64,000 nucleotides of DNA from SMWD01 sp002729875 (GTDB taxonomy: Bacteria; Pseudomonadota; Gammaproteobacteria; Steroidobacterales; GCA-2729495): contig DASCMH010000008.1 of assembly GCA_036010905.1 (NCBI GenBank), forward strand, positions 170,979 to 234,978, written 5' to 3'. The notes below the pieces were generated by a model. That model worked only from the letters and a program-made list of their open reading frames with translations, did no database searches and had not been told where the DNA came from. Positions within the stretch are counted from its first letter, which is position 1. The number at the start of each line of letters is the position of its first letter. Positions 44,596 to 53,753 of the stretch are shown piece by piece. The translations under genes and the position numbers were made by a program.

Positions 44596-45747
44596 ATGAA
44601 ATTGCCGTGCATTGGGCTCCTGCCCCTGGTTTTTGTCTTATGCGTTGCGGCGCTGGCTGCTGATGATGCGCCCAGCGATGCGGCGCGGGCCGAGCGTGAC
44701 CTGGTTGAGCTACGGGAACGGTTGCAGCAGGTTGAACAGGATCTGGGACGGCAATCTGTGCAACGTGATCAGGCGCAACAGGAGTTGCGTGAAGCCGAGC
44801 GCTCGGCTTCCGGGGTCAGGCTCAGCCTCAATAATATCGATGCCGAACTCACCGCTACGCGAGAAGAGCAGAAGATTCTAAGTCGGCGGGCAGATGCGTC
44901 ACGAGCCGGATTGTTGCTACAGGTGGAGAAACTTGAGCAAGAATTGCGGCGCACTTATATTCTCGGTCGCGATGATTGGTTGCGCGGGGTTCTCAGTCAG
45001 CAGGATCCGGTCGCAATCGGTCGCCAACTGGTGTACTCAAGTTATCTTGCCCGGGAAAGTAGCGCTTTGGCGGCTGCAGTGCGTGACGATCTGGCGGTAC
45101 TCGATGCGACACTGGTCTCGCTCGATAAAGCTAATCAGCGCTTGACCGGGATCCATGCACGCGAACGTGAGCGTCTGGCCGAACTTGAGCTATTACGCCG
45201 GGATCGTTCGGTCGCGCTGGTCAGAATTGAGCAGGGGATAGCAACGCGTAGCGAGAAGCTTGCGCGGATGCGTACCGAGATGGTCGAGTTGCAATCACTG
45301 GTTGATGAACTGACGCTGGTGCTGACCTCATTACCCATCAATGATGTTGAGCCGTTTGCTACAGCCCGTGGCCGCTTGAAGTGGCCGGCCGATGGGCAAA
45401 TAACGCGCCGTTTTGGTCAGCCCAGAGCCGAAGGGCGTCTGCGCTGGGATGGGGTACTGCTTGCGGCCGGCGCCGGTGCGGAGGTACATGCCGTACACCA
45501 TGGCCGGATCGTGTATGCAGACTGGCTACAGGGTATGGGTTTACTGGTTATTATCGAACACGGCGGTGGATACCTGAGCTTGTATGGTCACAATCAGGAT
45601 ATCGTCACCGAGATTGGTGATTGGGTAACGCCCGATACAGTCATCGCACATGTCGGCGACAGCGGCGGACGCGCTTCACCGGGTCTGTATTTTGAGATTC
45701 GCAAGGGCGGTAAACCGGTTGATCCTGATGGCTGGATTCAAAAGTAA
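44596..45747 (+). CDS. envC: Murein hydrolase activator EnvC-like, degenerate LytM domain
   Basis: 383 residues from the ATG at 44596, which opens a clean signal peptide (MKLPCIGLLPLVFVLCVAA). The middle (about 25-260) is a long coiled coil of Q, E and R-rich heptads; the C-terminus is a LytM/M23 domain (265-383). The zinc ligands are missing (RWDGVLL for HxGxD, GLYFEIR for HxH), so it is a non-catalytic activator of amidases like EnvC at the division septum. It precedes ctpA by about 120 bases; the envC-ctpA-yibQ order is typical. Confidence 0.92.
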   Translation: MKLPCIGLLPLVFVLCVAALAADDAPSDAARAERDLVELRERLQQVEQDLGRQSVQRDQAQQELREAERSASGVRLSLNNIDAELTATREEQKILSRRADASRAGLLLQVEKLEQELRRTYILGRDDWLRGVLSQQDPVAIGRQLVYSSYLARESSALAAAVRDDLAVLDATLVSLDKANQRLTGIHARERERLAELELLRRDRSVALVRIEQGIATRSEKLARMRTEMVELQSLVDELTLVLTSLPINDVEPFATARGRLKWPADGQITRRFGQPRAEGRLRWDGVLLAAGAGAEVHAVHHGRIVYADWLQGMGLLVIIEHGGGYLSLYGHNQDIVTEIGDWVTPDTVIAHVGDSGGRASPGLYFEIRKGGKPVDPDGWIQK

Positions 45748-45869
45748 TATATTGTTTTTACAGGTTATATCACTTCTTCCGGCAGGTTAGTGAGGTGCCG
45801 CCGGTTTCTGCATCCGGCTTTGTCTCTGTGCTATCTTGTGTAGGTGCACCGGCACACAGGTGGAGTTAT

Positions 45870-47114
45870 ATGTCGTTTCGAGCCAGAAGTGCTTTGATCC
45901 TGTTATTTGGCGGCGTGATTGGCATCACGCTGTCGCTGGGCAGTGGTGTGCTTGCGGAGCGTGATGCGCGGCGCAACAGTCTGCCCTGGGAGGATGCGCG
46001 GCTGTTGGCCGAGGTACTGGAACGGGTCAAAGAGGAATATATTGAGCCGGTTGACGACAGTGAACTGATCGAGAATGCCGTGCGGGGCATGGTGACCGAG
46101 CTCGATGCGCATTCGCAATTCCTCGATTCTGAGCAATATGACGAAATTCGTATCAGTACCACCGGCAATTATTCAGGTGTTGGTCTTGAAGTGAACGTGG
46201 CTGATGACAAAGTGCTGATCATCTCACCGATCGATGATACGCCGGCAGCCCGTGCCGGCCTTAAATCAGGTGACCAGATTGTGAGCATTGACGACATTAC
46301 CGTCGATCGGCATAACGTCGAAGATACCATTGGTCGCTTGCGCGGCAAGCCGGGAACAAAAGTCATGATTACCGTGGCACGTGCCAGCGAGCCGGAATCG
46401 ATCGATTTCAATCTCGTGCGCAGCCACGTCAGAGTCAATAGCGTGAGCGCCGAAATACTCAAAGCCGGATTCGGCTACCTGCGGATTACACATTTCAGTG
46501 AGACAACTTCCGAGGATTTACGCAAGTCAATTGGTGATTTGAAGAGCGCTATAGATGGTGAATTACAGGGTGTTGTCCTCGATCTCAGGGATAATCCCGG
46601 CGGTGTACTTGAGGCGGCTGTCGCTGTATCTGATGCATTTCTCGACGGAGGGCTGATTGTTTCGGCTAACGGCCGGGGGCAGGATGCAACCTTTCAGCAT
46701 GAAGCGCAGGCCGGCGATCTGCTTGACGGTATCATGTTGGTTCTTATGGTTAATGGCGGCTCCGCGTCCGCCTCAGAAATCGTAGCCGGTGCATTGCAGG
46801 ATAATAACCGGGCAACCATTGTGGGTTCACAAACCTTTGGTAAGGGCTTGGTACAGACTGTCATGCCGTTATCGAAAGGCCGGGCGATCAAGCTGACAAC
46901 TTCACGCTACTACACCCCGTCGGGTGAATCTATTCATGGATTGGGGATTATGCCGGACATCGTGTTGCAGGATGCAGCACAAGAAGATTTGCTGGCCGGC
47001 GTTGCTGAACACAGAACCGATGCCGGTGCTGCGTTGTTGCAGAAGGACAAGCAACTGCATCAGGCGTTGCGCGTCCTGATGGGCGGACGTATCCTGCAGA
47101 GCAAAGTTGAATAA
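45870..47114 (+). CDS. S41-family C-terminal processing peptidase (CtpA-like)
   Basis: Periplasmic serine protease with PDZ domain. 414 residues from the ATG at 45870 with TGGAG upstream; N-terminal hydrophobic signal (ALILLFGGVIGITLSLG). PDZ domain at about 80-165 (GVGLEV and SGDQIVSIDD), then the S41 core with the nucleophile region NGGSASASEIVAG and the lysine in FGKGLVQTV. Members degrade or process envelope proteins, including peptidoglycan hydrolase regulators, fitting the neighbouring EnvC-like gene. Confidence 0.94.
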   Translation: MSFRARSALILLFGGVIGITLSLGSGVLAERDARRNSLPWEDARLLAEVLERVKEEYIEPVDDSELIENAVRGMVTELDAHSQFLDSEQYDEIRISTTGNYSGVGLEVNVADDKVLIISPIDDTPAARAGLKSGDQIVSIDDITVDRHNVEDTIGRLRGKPGTKVMITVARASEPESIDFNLVRSHVRVNSVSAEILKAGFGYLRITHFSETTSEDLRKSIGDLKSAIDGELQGVVLDLRDNPGGVLEAAVAVSDAFLDGGLIVSANGRGQDATFQHEAQAGDLLDGIMLVLMVNGGSASASEIVAGALQDNNRATIVGSQTFGKGLVQTVMPLSKGRAIKLTTSRYYTPSGESIHGLGIMPDIVLQDAAQEDLLAGVAEHRTDAGAALLQKDKQLHQALRVLMGGRILQSKVE

Positions 47115-47135
47115 GCGCTAAACTGAACTCAGGTC

Positions 47136-47951
47136 ATGGCAATCAGGTTGGGTGCAGGTCGGATAATACTTTTTATTTTTTGCTTGTTCAGCCTATCGTT
47201 GGTAGCCGCTGAGCCGGTAGCTAACGCCAGTCAAGCCATGCTTGAGGATCTGCCGCCGCGCATTGTGTTAATCATCGATGATCTCGGTAATTGGCGTAGT
47301 GCTGGTATGCGTGTTACATCCTTACCAGGGCCTGTAGCCTGTGCAGTTCTACCGCTTACCCCGTTTGCCGCACAGATTGCCGAGGAGGCATTTATTGCCG
47401 GCAAGGAAGTGATGTTGCATCTTCCGTTGGCGCCGATAAAGCATGATGAGATCATGACCGGTACAATTTTTATTGATACGACCCGCAAGCAACTGGCGCG
47501 TATTTTTTCTGTTTACATTGATTCGATACCGCATGTTGTCGGCGTCAATAACCACATGGGAAGTATGTTGACCCAGCACCCCGGTCACATGGCGTGGATT
47601 ATGCACGAGATCAGTCAAAGAGACGGCTTGTTTTTTGTCGACAGCTATACGAGTGAAGCAAGTGTTGCGTTGAAAATTGCAACTGAAAAAGGCATACCGG
47701 CAATACGCCGCGATATATTCCTCGATAATGTAACAACCGAGGCGGCAATTGACCGGGAGTTCAGTCAATTGAAACAGTTGGCAAGACGCAATGGTGTAGC
47801 TGTTGGCATTGGCCATCCCTATCCGGCTACCTTGGCCTACCTGGAGCGTATTTTGCCGCAACTTGCCGGTGAAGGGATCCAGCTTGTTTCTGTAGCCGAG
47901 TCCATAAGGTATCGTGCCGCATTGACAAATATGAGCGCGGTGTCGCATTGA
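47136..47951 (+). CDS. Divergent polysaccharide deacetylase family protein (YibQ-like)
   Basis: 271 residues with a signal peptide (about 1-25). The divergent deacetylase fold shows IVLIIDDLGNWRSAG near residue 45, VMLHLPLAP near 90 and NNHMGS near 137, the pattern of the YibQ family. Its reaction is not established. It follows the CtpA-like gene by 21 bases; the crcB start overlaps its stop. Confidence 0.88.
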   Translation: MAIRLGAGRIILFIFCLFSLSLVAAEPVANASQAMLEDLPPRIVLIIDDLGNWRSAGMRVTSLPGPVACAVLPLTPFAAQIAEEAFIAGKEVMLHLPLAPIKHDEIMTGTIFIDTTRKQLARIFSVYIDSIPHVVGVNNHMGSMLTQHPGHMAWIMHEISQRDGLFFVDSYTSEASVALKIATEKGIPAIRRDIFLDNVTTEAAIDREFSQLKQLARRNGVAVGIGHPYPATLAYLERILPQLAGEGIQLVSVAESIRYRAALTNMSAVSH

Positions 47952-48334
47952 ATTATCTGAGCCAGGTCATGATCGTCGGTGCCGGGGGATTTATTGGTTC
48001 GGCTTTACGCTTTGTTGTAAGCGGTTGGGTGCAGCGCCTCGCTGCAACCAGTGTAATGCCATATGGCACATTGGCGGTTAATGTGCTCGGCTGCCTGGCA
48101 CTGGGTTTCCTCGGCGGCCTTGCTGAATATCGTCAGGTACTTGAACCGGGTCAGCGATTATTTCTAATGGTTGGTATTCTCGGTGGCTTTACGACATTTT
48201 CAACTTTTGCATTCGAGTCGATTTCACTTATGCAGGATGCAGAAATCCTGAAAGCCATGTTGAACACAGTTGCGCAGGTGGTACTTGGATTTGGTGCTGC
48301 ATTTGTGGGATTTATACTGGCCCGATTTCTATGA
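47948..48334 (+). CDS. crcB: Fluoride ion channel CrcB/Fluc
   Basis: 128 residues, four membrane helices. Fluc landmarks: GGFIGSALRF near the start, NVLGC (about residue 38) and GGFTTFSTFAFES (about 77), which lines the fluoride pore. The TTG start overlaps the stop of the upstream deacetylase-like gene. Acts as a dimeric fluoride exporter. No fluoride riboswitch was recognised. The next gene, a DUF190 family member, is a frequent crcB companion but is broken here. Confidence 0.92.
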   Translation: MNYLSQVMIVGAGGFIGSALRFVVSGWVQRLAATSVMPYGTLAVNVLGCLALGFLGGLAEYRQVLEPGQRLFLMVGILGGFTTFSTFAFESISLMQDAEILKAMLNTVAQVVLGFGAAFVGFILARFL

Positions 48335-48343
48335 GGGCGGGTG

Positions 48344-48532
48344 ATGAAGGCTATTCAACCGGGAAAATTATTACGTATCTTTGTTGGCGAACTGGATATG
48401 CATGCCGGTCAGCCTTTGTATCAATGGCTCATCGAGGCAGCCCGCAAACAGTGATTGACCGGTGCTACTGCGCTACGTGGGCTTAAGGGATACGGCGCAC
48501 ACAGAGAAATGTATTTATACCGCAAGGACTAA
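48344..48532 (+). pseudogene. DUF190 family gene interrupted by in-frame TGA (pseudogene)
   Basis: From the ATG at 48344, ten bases after crcB, the reading frame gives MKAIQPGKLLRIFVGELDMH then ...WLIEAARKQ and a TGA at 48452-48454. In the same frame it continues LTGATALRGLKGYGAHREMYL to a TAA at 48530-48532. This is the DUF190 pattern (KLLRIFxGExDxxxGxPLY, AxxxGLAGATVLRGxxGFG); the TGA sits where family members have glycine, so one G-to-T change (GGA to TGA) explains it. The C-terminal third is also gone. DUF190 genes often pair with crcB; the protein's role is unknown. Confidence 0.75.
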
Positions 48533-48598
48533 CGGGAGCGAATGTATCACCTTCCAGGGCGGCATCAACCGCGATCGGCGCAACCTGTTCTTACCAGG

Positions 48599-49018
48599 CT
48601 AGTGAATCGCCGCGCGAATTTTCGCTGCATGTTCTTCCAGTATTTCAGTTTCTGCCATGTGTTGCGCATGCGAGAGTGGCGTGGAGTGTGCATAGCAAGG
48701 AATGATATGCATATGCAGGTGCATGACGGTTTGTCCGGCTGCTTCACCGTTTAGCTGCATCAGTCGTATACCATCGGGCGAAAATGCATCTTGCACAGCG
48801 CCGGCAACTTTCCTCACCGCCGTAATCAGATATTTGGCTGCTTCATCATCCAGATCAAACAGGTTCTGAACGGGCTGTTTGGGCAGAACCAGGGTATGCC
48901 CGTCACTCTGTGGCATTACATCAAGAAAGGCGAGGCACTGGTCGTTCTCGTAGACAGTGAAGGCGGGCAATTCACCGCGCAGGATTTTCGCAAAAATATT
49001 ATCGTTGTCGTAGGGCAT
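48599..49018 (-). CDS. HIT family protein
   Basis: Histidine-triad nucleotide hydrolase/transferase family. 139 residues from the ATG at 49018 (five more from 49033). Active-site triad H-L-H-M-H in VMHLHMHIIP near the C-terminus (about 94-103); LRGELPAFTVYENDQCLAFLD is the typical start of the fold. Likely hydrolyses AMP-linked compounds; the true substrate is unknown. Convergent with the broken DUF190 gene. Confidence 0.93.
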   Translation of the reverse strand: MPYDNDNIFAKILRGELPAFTVYENDQCLAFLDVMPQSDGHTLVLPKQPVQNLFDLDDEAAKYLITAVRKVAGAVQDAFSPDGIRLMQLNGEAAGQTVMHLHMHIIPCYAHSTPLSHAQHMAETEILEEHAAKIRAAIH

Positions 49019-49153
49019 GGGGATCACTTGCAAAAGTTGGCTATTGTTTTGTTGGTCTGAATAATAACTAATTGCCTGGCAACGTCATTCCGTGAGCAAA
49101 TAGGCTATTCTTAAGTTACCACCGGTAGCAGTACCGTTCAAAGGAGAGCAAGG

Positions 49154-49570
49154 GTGAGTGAGGAACGAGGCCGACCGGATGCCAATCATTGTTTCGTCTG
49201 TGGCCCGGATAATCCACATGGCCTCAGAATCAGGTTTTGGCTGGAAGATGATCAGTGCCGGGCGGCATTCACACCGGGAGCTGCATACGGTGGCTATGAC
49301 TCAATGGTTCATGGCGGGATTATTTTCAGCGCTTTGGATGATGTCATGGCGAACTGGCTGTTTCTGCAGGGCACCCGGGGGCATACGGCCAAATGTGAAA
49401 TACGTTATCGACAACCGGTGTCAATTGGCACCCGGCTGGAATTAACCGGGCGACTTATCAGGCGCAAGGGACAGGTTGCGGTTATGGCAGGTGAGGCGCG
49501 CCGGGCTACTGATGACGTGCTGGTTGCTGATGCTCAGGGTAGTTTTATGGTGGTTGAATCGGGGGAGTAA
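49154..49570 (+). CDS. PaaI-type hotdog thioesterase family protein
   Basis: 138 residues from the GTG at 49154, preceded by GGAGAGCAAGG. HotDog fold with the acyl-CoA thioesterase pattern YDSMVHGGIIFSALDDVMANW (catalytic region about 48-68), in part shared with the PaaI/YbgC groups. The N-terminal CFVCGPDNPHGLR motif with two cysteines is seen in many members of this group. Function: hydrolysis of an acyl-CoA; substrate unknown. Stands alone. Confidence 0.85.
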   Translation: MSEERGRPDANHCFVCGPDNPHGLRIRFWLEDDQCRAAFTPGAAYGGYDSMVHGGIIFSALDDVMANWLFLQGTRGHTAKCEIRYRQPVSIGTRLELTGRLIRRKGQVAVMAGEARRATDDVLVADAQGSFMVVESGE

Positions 49571-49786
49571 CTTGGGTTGCGGCTGTTTTGGTTTTCTTTG
49601 CAGGGTTTGTTGTGAATTATTCTGCAAGTGTTTTTGTTTGGATTTTGGGATTTCCCTGGATGGTATTTTCCCGTCGGTTGTCCTTGCAAAACGCCGCTAA
49701 AGCGACTTAAAGGTTTTGGAAGAATAACTGACGGAAAAATACCTACGACACCGTAGTGGCACTACATCGACCGCACGCTTCAATGG

Positions 49787-49804
49787 CCAGATTGGCAAAT
49801 CTGG
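49787..49804 (-). terminator. Hairpin after the DUF1330 gene
   Basis: CCAGATT-GGCA-AATCTGG perfect 7-base inverted repeat starting six bases after the stop of the DUF1330 gene on the minus strand. No U-tract, so a weak call. The rest of 49571-49786 is T-rich and holds no supported gene. Confidence 0.4.
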
Positions 49805-49810
49805 TTCCGG

Positions 49811-50119
49811 TTACGGCATGGGCGGCGCTGCTTGGTAACAGGCGAAGTCGTAGATGCCAGTGCCGTCGCGCAGAGGTGCGACCTCATTGACATACTGTTC
49901 ATCAGTGACAAAGCCCTGTAGGGCATCCATATCCGGGAATTGACTGATGATGACGACTTTGCCCTGCAGGGCGTCACCTTTCAGAACCTCATGTGCCGGT
50001 CCCCGCACGATGTATTCGCCACCGTGTGCATGCATGAGTTTTGCAGATTCTACCGCGTATTTTTTAAAGTTTTCATTTGGGTTTGTTACCTGACAGACGG
50101 CAACCAGGAAAGCGGGCAT
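49811..50119 (-). CDS. DUF1330 family protein
   Basis: 102 residues, a dimeric alpha/beta-barrel (ferredoxin-like) fold family. MPAFLVAVCQVTNPNENFKKYA and GGEYIVRGP are typical of DUF1330. No known enzyme activity. Encoded 18 bases downstream of the POT transporter gene on the same strand and likely co-transcribed. Confidence 0.85.
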   Translation of the reverse strand: MPAFLVAVCQVTNPNENFKKYAVESAKLMHAHGGEYIVRGPAHEVLKGDALQGKVVIISQFPDMDALQGFVTDEQYVNEVAPLRDGTGIYDFACYQAAPPMP

Positions 50120-50137
50120 AAATATTTCTCCCTTTTA

Positions 50138-51631
50138 TTAACGAATCTCGCCGATAAGACGGCGAATCGGGCGGACAAAAACCGCCAGCAGTAATCCACT
50201 GCCGGCTGTGGTTAGCACAATTTGCCAATAGAGTGCCGGCATCGTGTCGACCGAGTCAGCACGAAATTCTCCGGCCAGGATACCGGCGATGATCAGGCCG
50301 AGTGCCGAACTGACAAACCAGATGCCCATCATCTGGCCGCAGTAGCGCTTTGGTGCCAGTTTTGTCATGGCACTCAGGCCAACGGGGCTTAGTGCGAGTT
50401 CGCCCATCGTGTGCAGCAGGAAGGTGAAGATCAGCCAGGTTGGCATGACGGTATTACCGGCGACCACGAGATTGGCCGCGCCAATCATGATTGCGAAACC
50501 TGCGCCAAGCAGTATCAGGCCGATTGCAAACTTGGCCGGGATGGACGGGTCGAGATGTCGTTTTGCGAGTCCAATCCAGAGGGCCGAGTATAGCGGTGCG
50601 AGGATGATGATAAAGGTTGGGTTCAGAGTCTGGAACCAGCCGGCCGGGATCTCAAAGTTACCGATCATCCGGTCGGTGTAGCGTTCGGCAAACAGGTTAA
50701 GGGAAGAGCCGGCCTGCTCAAATCCGGCCCAGAACATGGCCGAGGCGATGAACAGGATAATAATAACCACCACACGCTTCTTTTCTTCAGCTGTCAGGTC
50801 GCCGAAGGCGAACAGGGCAACAAAATATAGCCCGGCAACGGCGGCAATAAATACGGTCGCCCGTGCGGCAAGTGTCTGTGGGTTGACGGTTACAGCGCCG
50901 GTCATTAGCAGTACGACCACAAAAACGCCGATAACCAGTGAGCCGCCGATGATGCGCCAACTGTTGCGTATCTTGCGCCGGTCGTCAGGATTGGTGTGAT
51001 CCAGGCTTGGCTCAAGGCCGGCAGTACCGAGTTTGCTGGCGCTCATGCGAAACTGGATCAGGCCGAAAAACATACCAACTCCGGCCGCCGCAAAACCATA
51101 ATGCCAGCCGAATAGTTCGCTCTCACCCAGCGTGCTGCTGACCAGCGGTCCGAGTGCTGCGCCGAGGTTGATGCCCATATAGAAGATCGTAAAGCCGGCA
51201 TCCCGACGGTGGTCCCCCGGCGGGTATAGCTCGCCGACGACGGCGCTGATATTCGGTTTCAGTAATCCGGTGCCGACGGCGACAAAAATAAGGCCGATAA
51301 AGAATGTATAAAGTGACGGAATGGCGAGGATAAAGTGCCCGCACATGATAATAATGCCGCCGAACCAGATGGTTTTTTGCGCGCCAAGCAGTCGATCGGC
51401 AATCCAGCCACCGGGCAAGGTCAGGAAATAGACACTTGCCGTGTACAGGCCATATATGGCAGTTGCATGGGCATCAGTGAAGCCGAGGCCGCCATCCTCG
51501 ATCACATCGACCATGAATAGCACCAGCAACGCGCGCATGCCGTAATAGCTCATGCGTTCCCACATCTCCGTAAAGAAAAGTGTGCGCAGTCCTGCCGGGT
51601 GGCCGTCGGAAATAGCGGTTTCGGGTTGCAT
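50138..51631 (-). CDS. POT/PTR family proton-dependent peptide transporter
   Basis: Major-facilitator superfamily importer of di- and tripeptides driven by protons. 497 residues, 14 or so hydrophobic segments. The ExxER motif of the family appears in FFTEMWERMSYYGM (residues 20-33), and GTGLLKPNISAVVGELY is the conserved PTR signature. Together with the two peptide ABC systems of this window it supports heavy use of peptides. Starts at ATG 51631. Confidence 0.94.
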   Translation of the reverse strand: MQPETAISDGHPAGLRTLFFTEMWERMSYYGMRALLVLFMVDVIEDGGLGFTDAHATAIYGLYTASVYFLTLPGGWIADRLLGAQKTIWFGGIIIMCGHFILAIPSLYTFFIGLIFVAVGTGLLKPNISAVVGELYPPGDHRRDAGFTIFYMGINLGAALGPLVSSTLGESELFGWHYGFAAAGVGMFFGLIQFRMSASKLGTAGLEPSLDHTNPDDRRKIRNSWRIIGGSLVIGVFVVVLLMTGAVTVNPQTLAARATVFIAAVAGLYFVALFAFGDLTAEEKKRVVVIIILFIASAMFWAGFEQAGSSLNLFAERYTDRMIGNFEIPAGWFQTLNPTFIIILAPLYSALWIGLAKRHLDPSIPAKFAIGLILLGAGFAIMIGAANLVVAGNTVMPTWLIFTFLLHTMGELALSPVGLSAMTKLAPKRYCGQMMGIWFVSSALGLIIAGILAGEFRADSVDTMPALYWQIVLTTAGSGLLLAVFVRPIRRLIGEIR

Positions 51632-51707
51632 AATTATTGCTGTTGGTTTTAGTCAATTATTGTTGGTTTGAGCAAGCAGGGTCGTAGAAAAGTTAGTTTG
51701 TCGCTTA

Positions 51708-52520
51708 TCAAGCCGGTTCATCACCGGCGATATCCCGGTCAGTTTTGCTGTTCAGCATCAGTCGTGACATCAGTATACCGGCTTCGAACAGCACATAAAT
51801 GGGTACTGCCAGCAGGGTTTGCGAAATTACATCCGGTGGCGTTAAAAACATACCGACCACGAATGCCCCGAGAAACACAAACGGGCGTTTTTTCTTAAGG
51901 CTTGCCGTTGTTGTCATTCCCGTTGCGACAAGCATAACGGTAGCAATCGGTACTTCAAATGCAAGTCCGAAGGCGAAGAAAATAGTCAGAATAAAATCCA
52001 GGTAACTACTGATATCCGTCATCATTTGCACGCCATCGGGCGTGACGGAGTTGAAAAATGCAAACATCAGTGGAAATACGACAAAATAGGCGAAGGCGAT
52101 GCCCAGGTAGAACAGGACAATACTTGACGTGACCAGCGGGATCGCAAAGGTTTTTTCCTTACGGTACAAACCCGGCGCGACAAACGACCAGATCTGATAG
52201 ATCACGACCGGCATGGCAAAGAACAAAGCGACAAACAGCGTAGTTTTGAACGGGGTTAGAAACGGAGACGCAACCTGTGTTGCGATCATCGTGGAGCCTT
52301 CCGGCAACTGGTCAATCAGTGGATCGGCCACCATGGTAAAAATCTGCTGAGCGAACGGCACGAGACAGATGAATATCGCCAGCACCGCCGCGCTGGCCTT
52401 GACCATTCGTGAGCGTAGTTCAATCAGGTGCGATATCAATGAGCCTTCTTCAAGTTGCTCTTCGGTTTCTGCAGAAGAATCTGCAGAATCTGGCTCATGA
52501 TTGCCGTTGGAGTCGGTCAT
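51708..52520 (-). CDS. tatC: Sec-independent protein translocase TatC
   Basis: Receptor for twin-arginine signal peptides. 270 residues, six membrane helices. EEGSLISHLIELRSRMVKA near the N-terminus is the TatC hallmark (HLxELRxR), and the first periplasmic loop region FLTPFKTTLFVALFFAMPVVIYQIW follows. Last gene of tatABC, 14 bases after tatB. Confidence 0.96.
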   Translation of the reverse strand: MTDSNGNHEPDSADSSAETEEQLEEGSLISHLIELRSRMVKASAAVLAIFICLVPFAQQIFTMVADPLIDQLPEGSTMIATQVASPFLTPFKTTLFVALFFAMPVVIYQIWSFVAPGLYRKEKTFAIPLVTSSIVLFYLGIAFAYFVVFPLMFAFFNSVTPDGVQMMTDISSYLDFILTIFFAFGLAFEVPIATVMLVATGMTTTASLKKKRPFVFLGAFVVGMFLTPPDVISQTLLAVPIYVLFEAGILMSRLMLNSKTDRDIAGDEPA

Positions 52521-52534
52521 AGCGATTTAACAGG

Positions 52535-52900
52535 TTAGTCGGATTTGTCGGCAACCGTATTGTCGTCAGAGGAAGCAGCAGCCGGCATTTCAGCCTCTTT
52601 TGGCAAGTCATCTGCTGCCGGAGCGGATGGCTTGAGGTCATCCATGCCCGGGCGATTGTATTCAGGTGTTGCACGGCTGGTTGCGTTCGGAGAGAAAGGA
52701 TCTTTCAGCTTGATTTCGTCATCAAGACCAAGATCATTGATCTCACTGACAATCTGGCCGGATAGTTGACGCGCCATGCGGCGCGCCTGCCCGGCCCAGT
52801 TGCCGACCTGCATGGCCACCTTCGGCAGGCGCTTGGGGCCGAGGATAACCAGCCCCAGGCCAAACAGGATGATCAGTTCCCAGAAACCGATGTCGAACAT
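52535..52900 (-). CDS. tatB: Sec-independent protein translocase TatB
   Basis: 121 residues: N-terminal MFDIGFWELIILFGLGLVIL helix, then an amphipathic helix (PKRLPKVAMQVGNWAGQARRMARQL region) and a long, acidic, disordered tail. The MFDIGFxEL start with glutamate distinguishes TatB from TatA. Sits between tatA (6 bases) and tatC. Confidence 0.95.
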   Translation of the reverse strand: MFDIGFWELIILFGLGLVILGPKRLPKVAMQVGNWAGQARRMARQLSGQIVSEINDLGLDDEIKLKDPFSPNATSRATPEYNRPGMDDLKPSAPAADDLPKEAEMPAAASSDDNTVADKSD

Positions 52901-52906
52901 GCCGGA

Positions 52907-53167
52907 TCAGGATGTATGGTTACGGTCAGATTGGTGATCTTCCGCGTGCTGCTCGGAGAATTCTGCGTCGGGTTCGTCAAGTTTGTGCGTCGCCGCGCTG
53001 TCGCTGGTTGCATCATCCGCATCGGCATCACCCATCGCTTTTCGAAAACCCTTGACGGCACCGCCGAGGTCACCACCGATGCTGCCAAGCTTCTTGGTGC
53101 CGAAAATCACCACAACAATGAGCAATACGATCAACAATTGCCACATGCTTATTCCGCCAAATCCCAT
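52907..53167 (-). CDS. tatA: Sec-independent protein translocase TatA
   Basis: Pore-forming component, 86 residues. Short helix (WQLLIVLLIVVVIFGTKKLG, core) followed by the conserved FGxKKLxxxGxDLGxxxKGFRKA amphipathic helix. The C-terminal half is acidic and unstructured. First gene of tatABC. A Tat-type signal candidate is seen on the TRAP binding protein at 54.1 kb. Confidence 0.96.
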   Translation of the reverse strand: MGFGGISMWQLLIVLLIVVVIFGTKKLGSIGGDLGGAVKGFRKAMGDADADDATSDSAATHKLDEPDAEFSEQHAEDHQSDRNHTS

Positions 53168-53291
53168 AGTGTTACTCCAGATTAATTACAGTGCAGCAAA
53201 CAGCAGGCTGGATTAATTATGCTAATCCCGGATCGCTGCTTCAGCCCTCTATAATACGCCAAAAGGTCGCGCTGCTGGATACCGGTAACGG

Positions 53292-53753
53292 TTAGGAAAT
53301 ATCCGCAACCGATGGTGGTACTTCGAGCCAGAACGTCACCGGCCCTTGATTAATCAGGCTGACATCCATATTCGCGCCGAACTGGCCGGTTTCAACAGCA
53401 ATTCCGGCCTCGCAAGCGCTGCTGACGAGTTCTGTAAATAAAGCCCGGCCCGTTGTGGGATCGGCTGCCCGGCTGAAACCCGGCCGGTTACCCTTGCAGG
53501 TATCTGCAGCCAGGGTGAATTGCGGAATCAGCAGCAGGCCACCCCCCGTGTCAGCCAGGCTGAGGTTCATCTTGCCGTCCGGGTCCTCGAATACCCGGTA
53601 GGCCACCAGGCGTTCGGCCAGGCGGCGTGCCTGCGCGACCTGATCGCCTCGCTGTACACCGACCAGGACCACCAGTCCGGAGCCAATTTGCCCGACAAGA
53701 TTGCCGTCGACAGTAACGGTCGCCTCGGTAACACGTTGCAGCAAACCAATCAT
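53292..53753 (-). CDS. dtd: D-aminoacyl-tRNA deacylase
   Basis: Removes D-amino acids wrongly attached to tRNA. 153 residues from the ATG at 53753 (MIGLLQRVTEATVTVDG); an in-frame start at 53792 adds 13 unconserved residues. The chiral proofreading motif LIPQFTLAADTCKGNRPGF has proline where most have serine (SQFTL), and the Gly-cisPro motif is in INQGPVTFWLE. E. coli Dtd is 145 residues. Confidence 0.94.
   Translation of the reverse strand: MIGLLQRVTEATVTVDGNLVGQIGSGLVVLVGVQRGDQVAQARRLAERLVAYRVFEDPDGKMNLSLADTGGGLLLIPQFTLAADTCKGNRPGFSRAADPTTGRALFTELVSSACEAGIAVETGQFGANMDVSLINQGPVTFWLEVPPSVADIS

Noticed and set aside
48452..48454. TGA in the DUF190 frame as selenocysteine
   Set aside because: The aligned residue in the family is glycine, no selenocysteine insertion element was recognised, and a second stop soon follows; nonsense mutation is simpler.
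49571..49786. Possible small gene in the T-rich spacer after the thioesterase
   Set aside because: Frames there are short, phenylalanine/cysteine-rich and without a credible start or family pattern.
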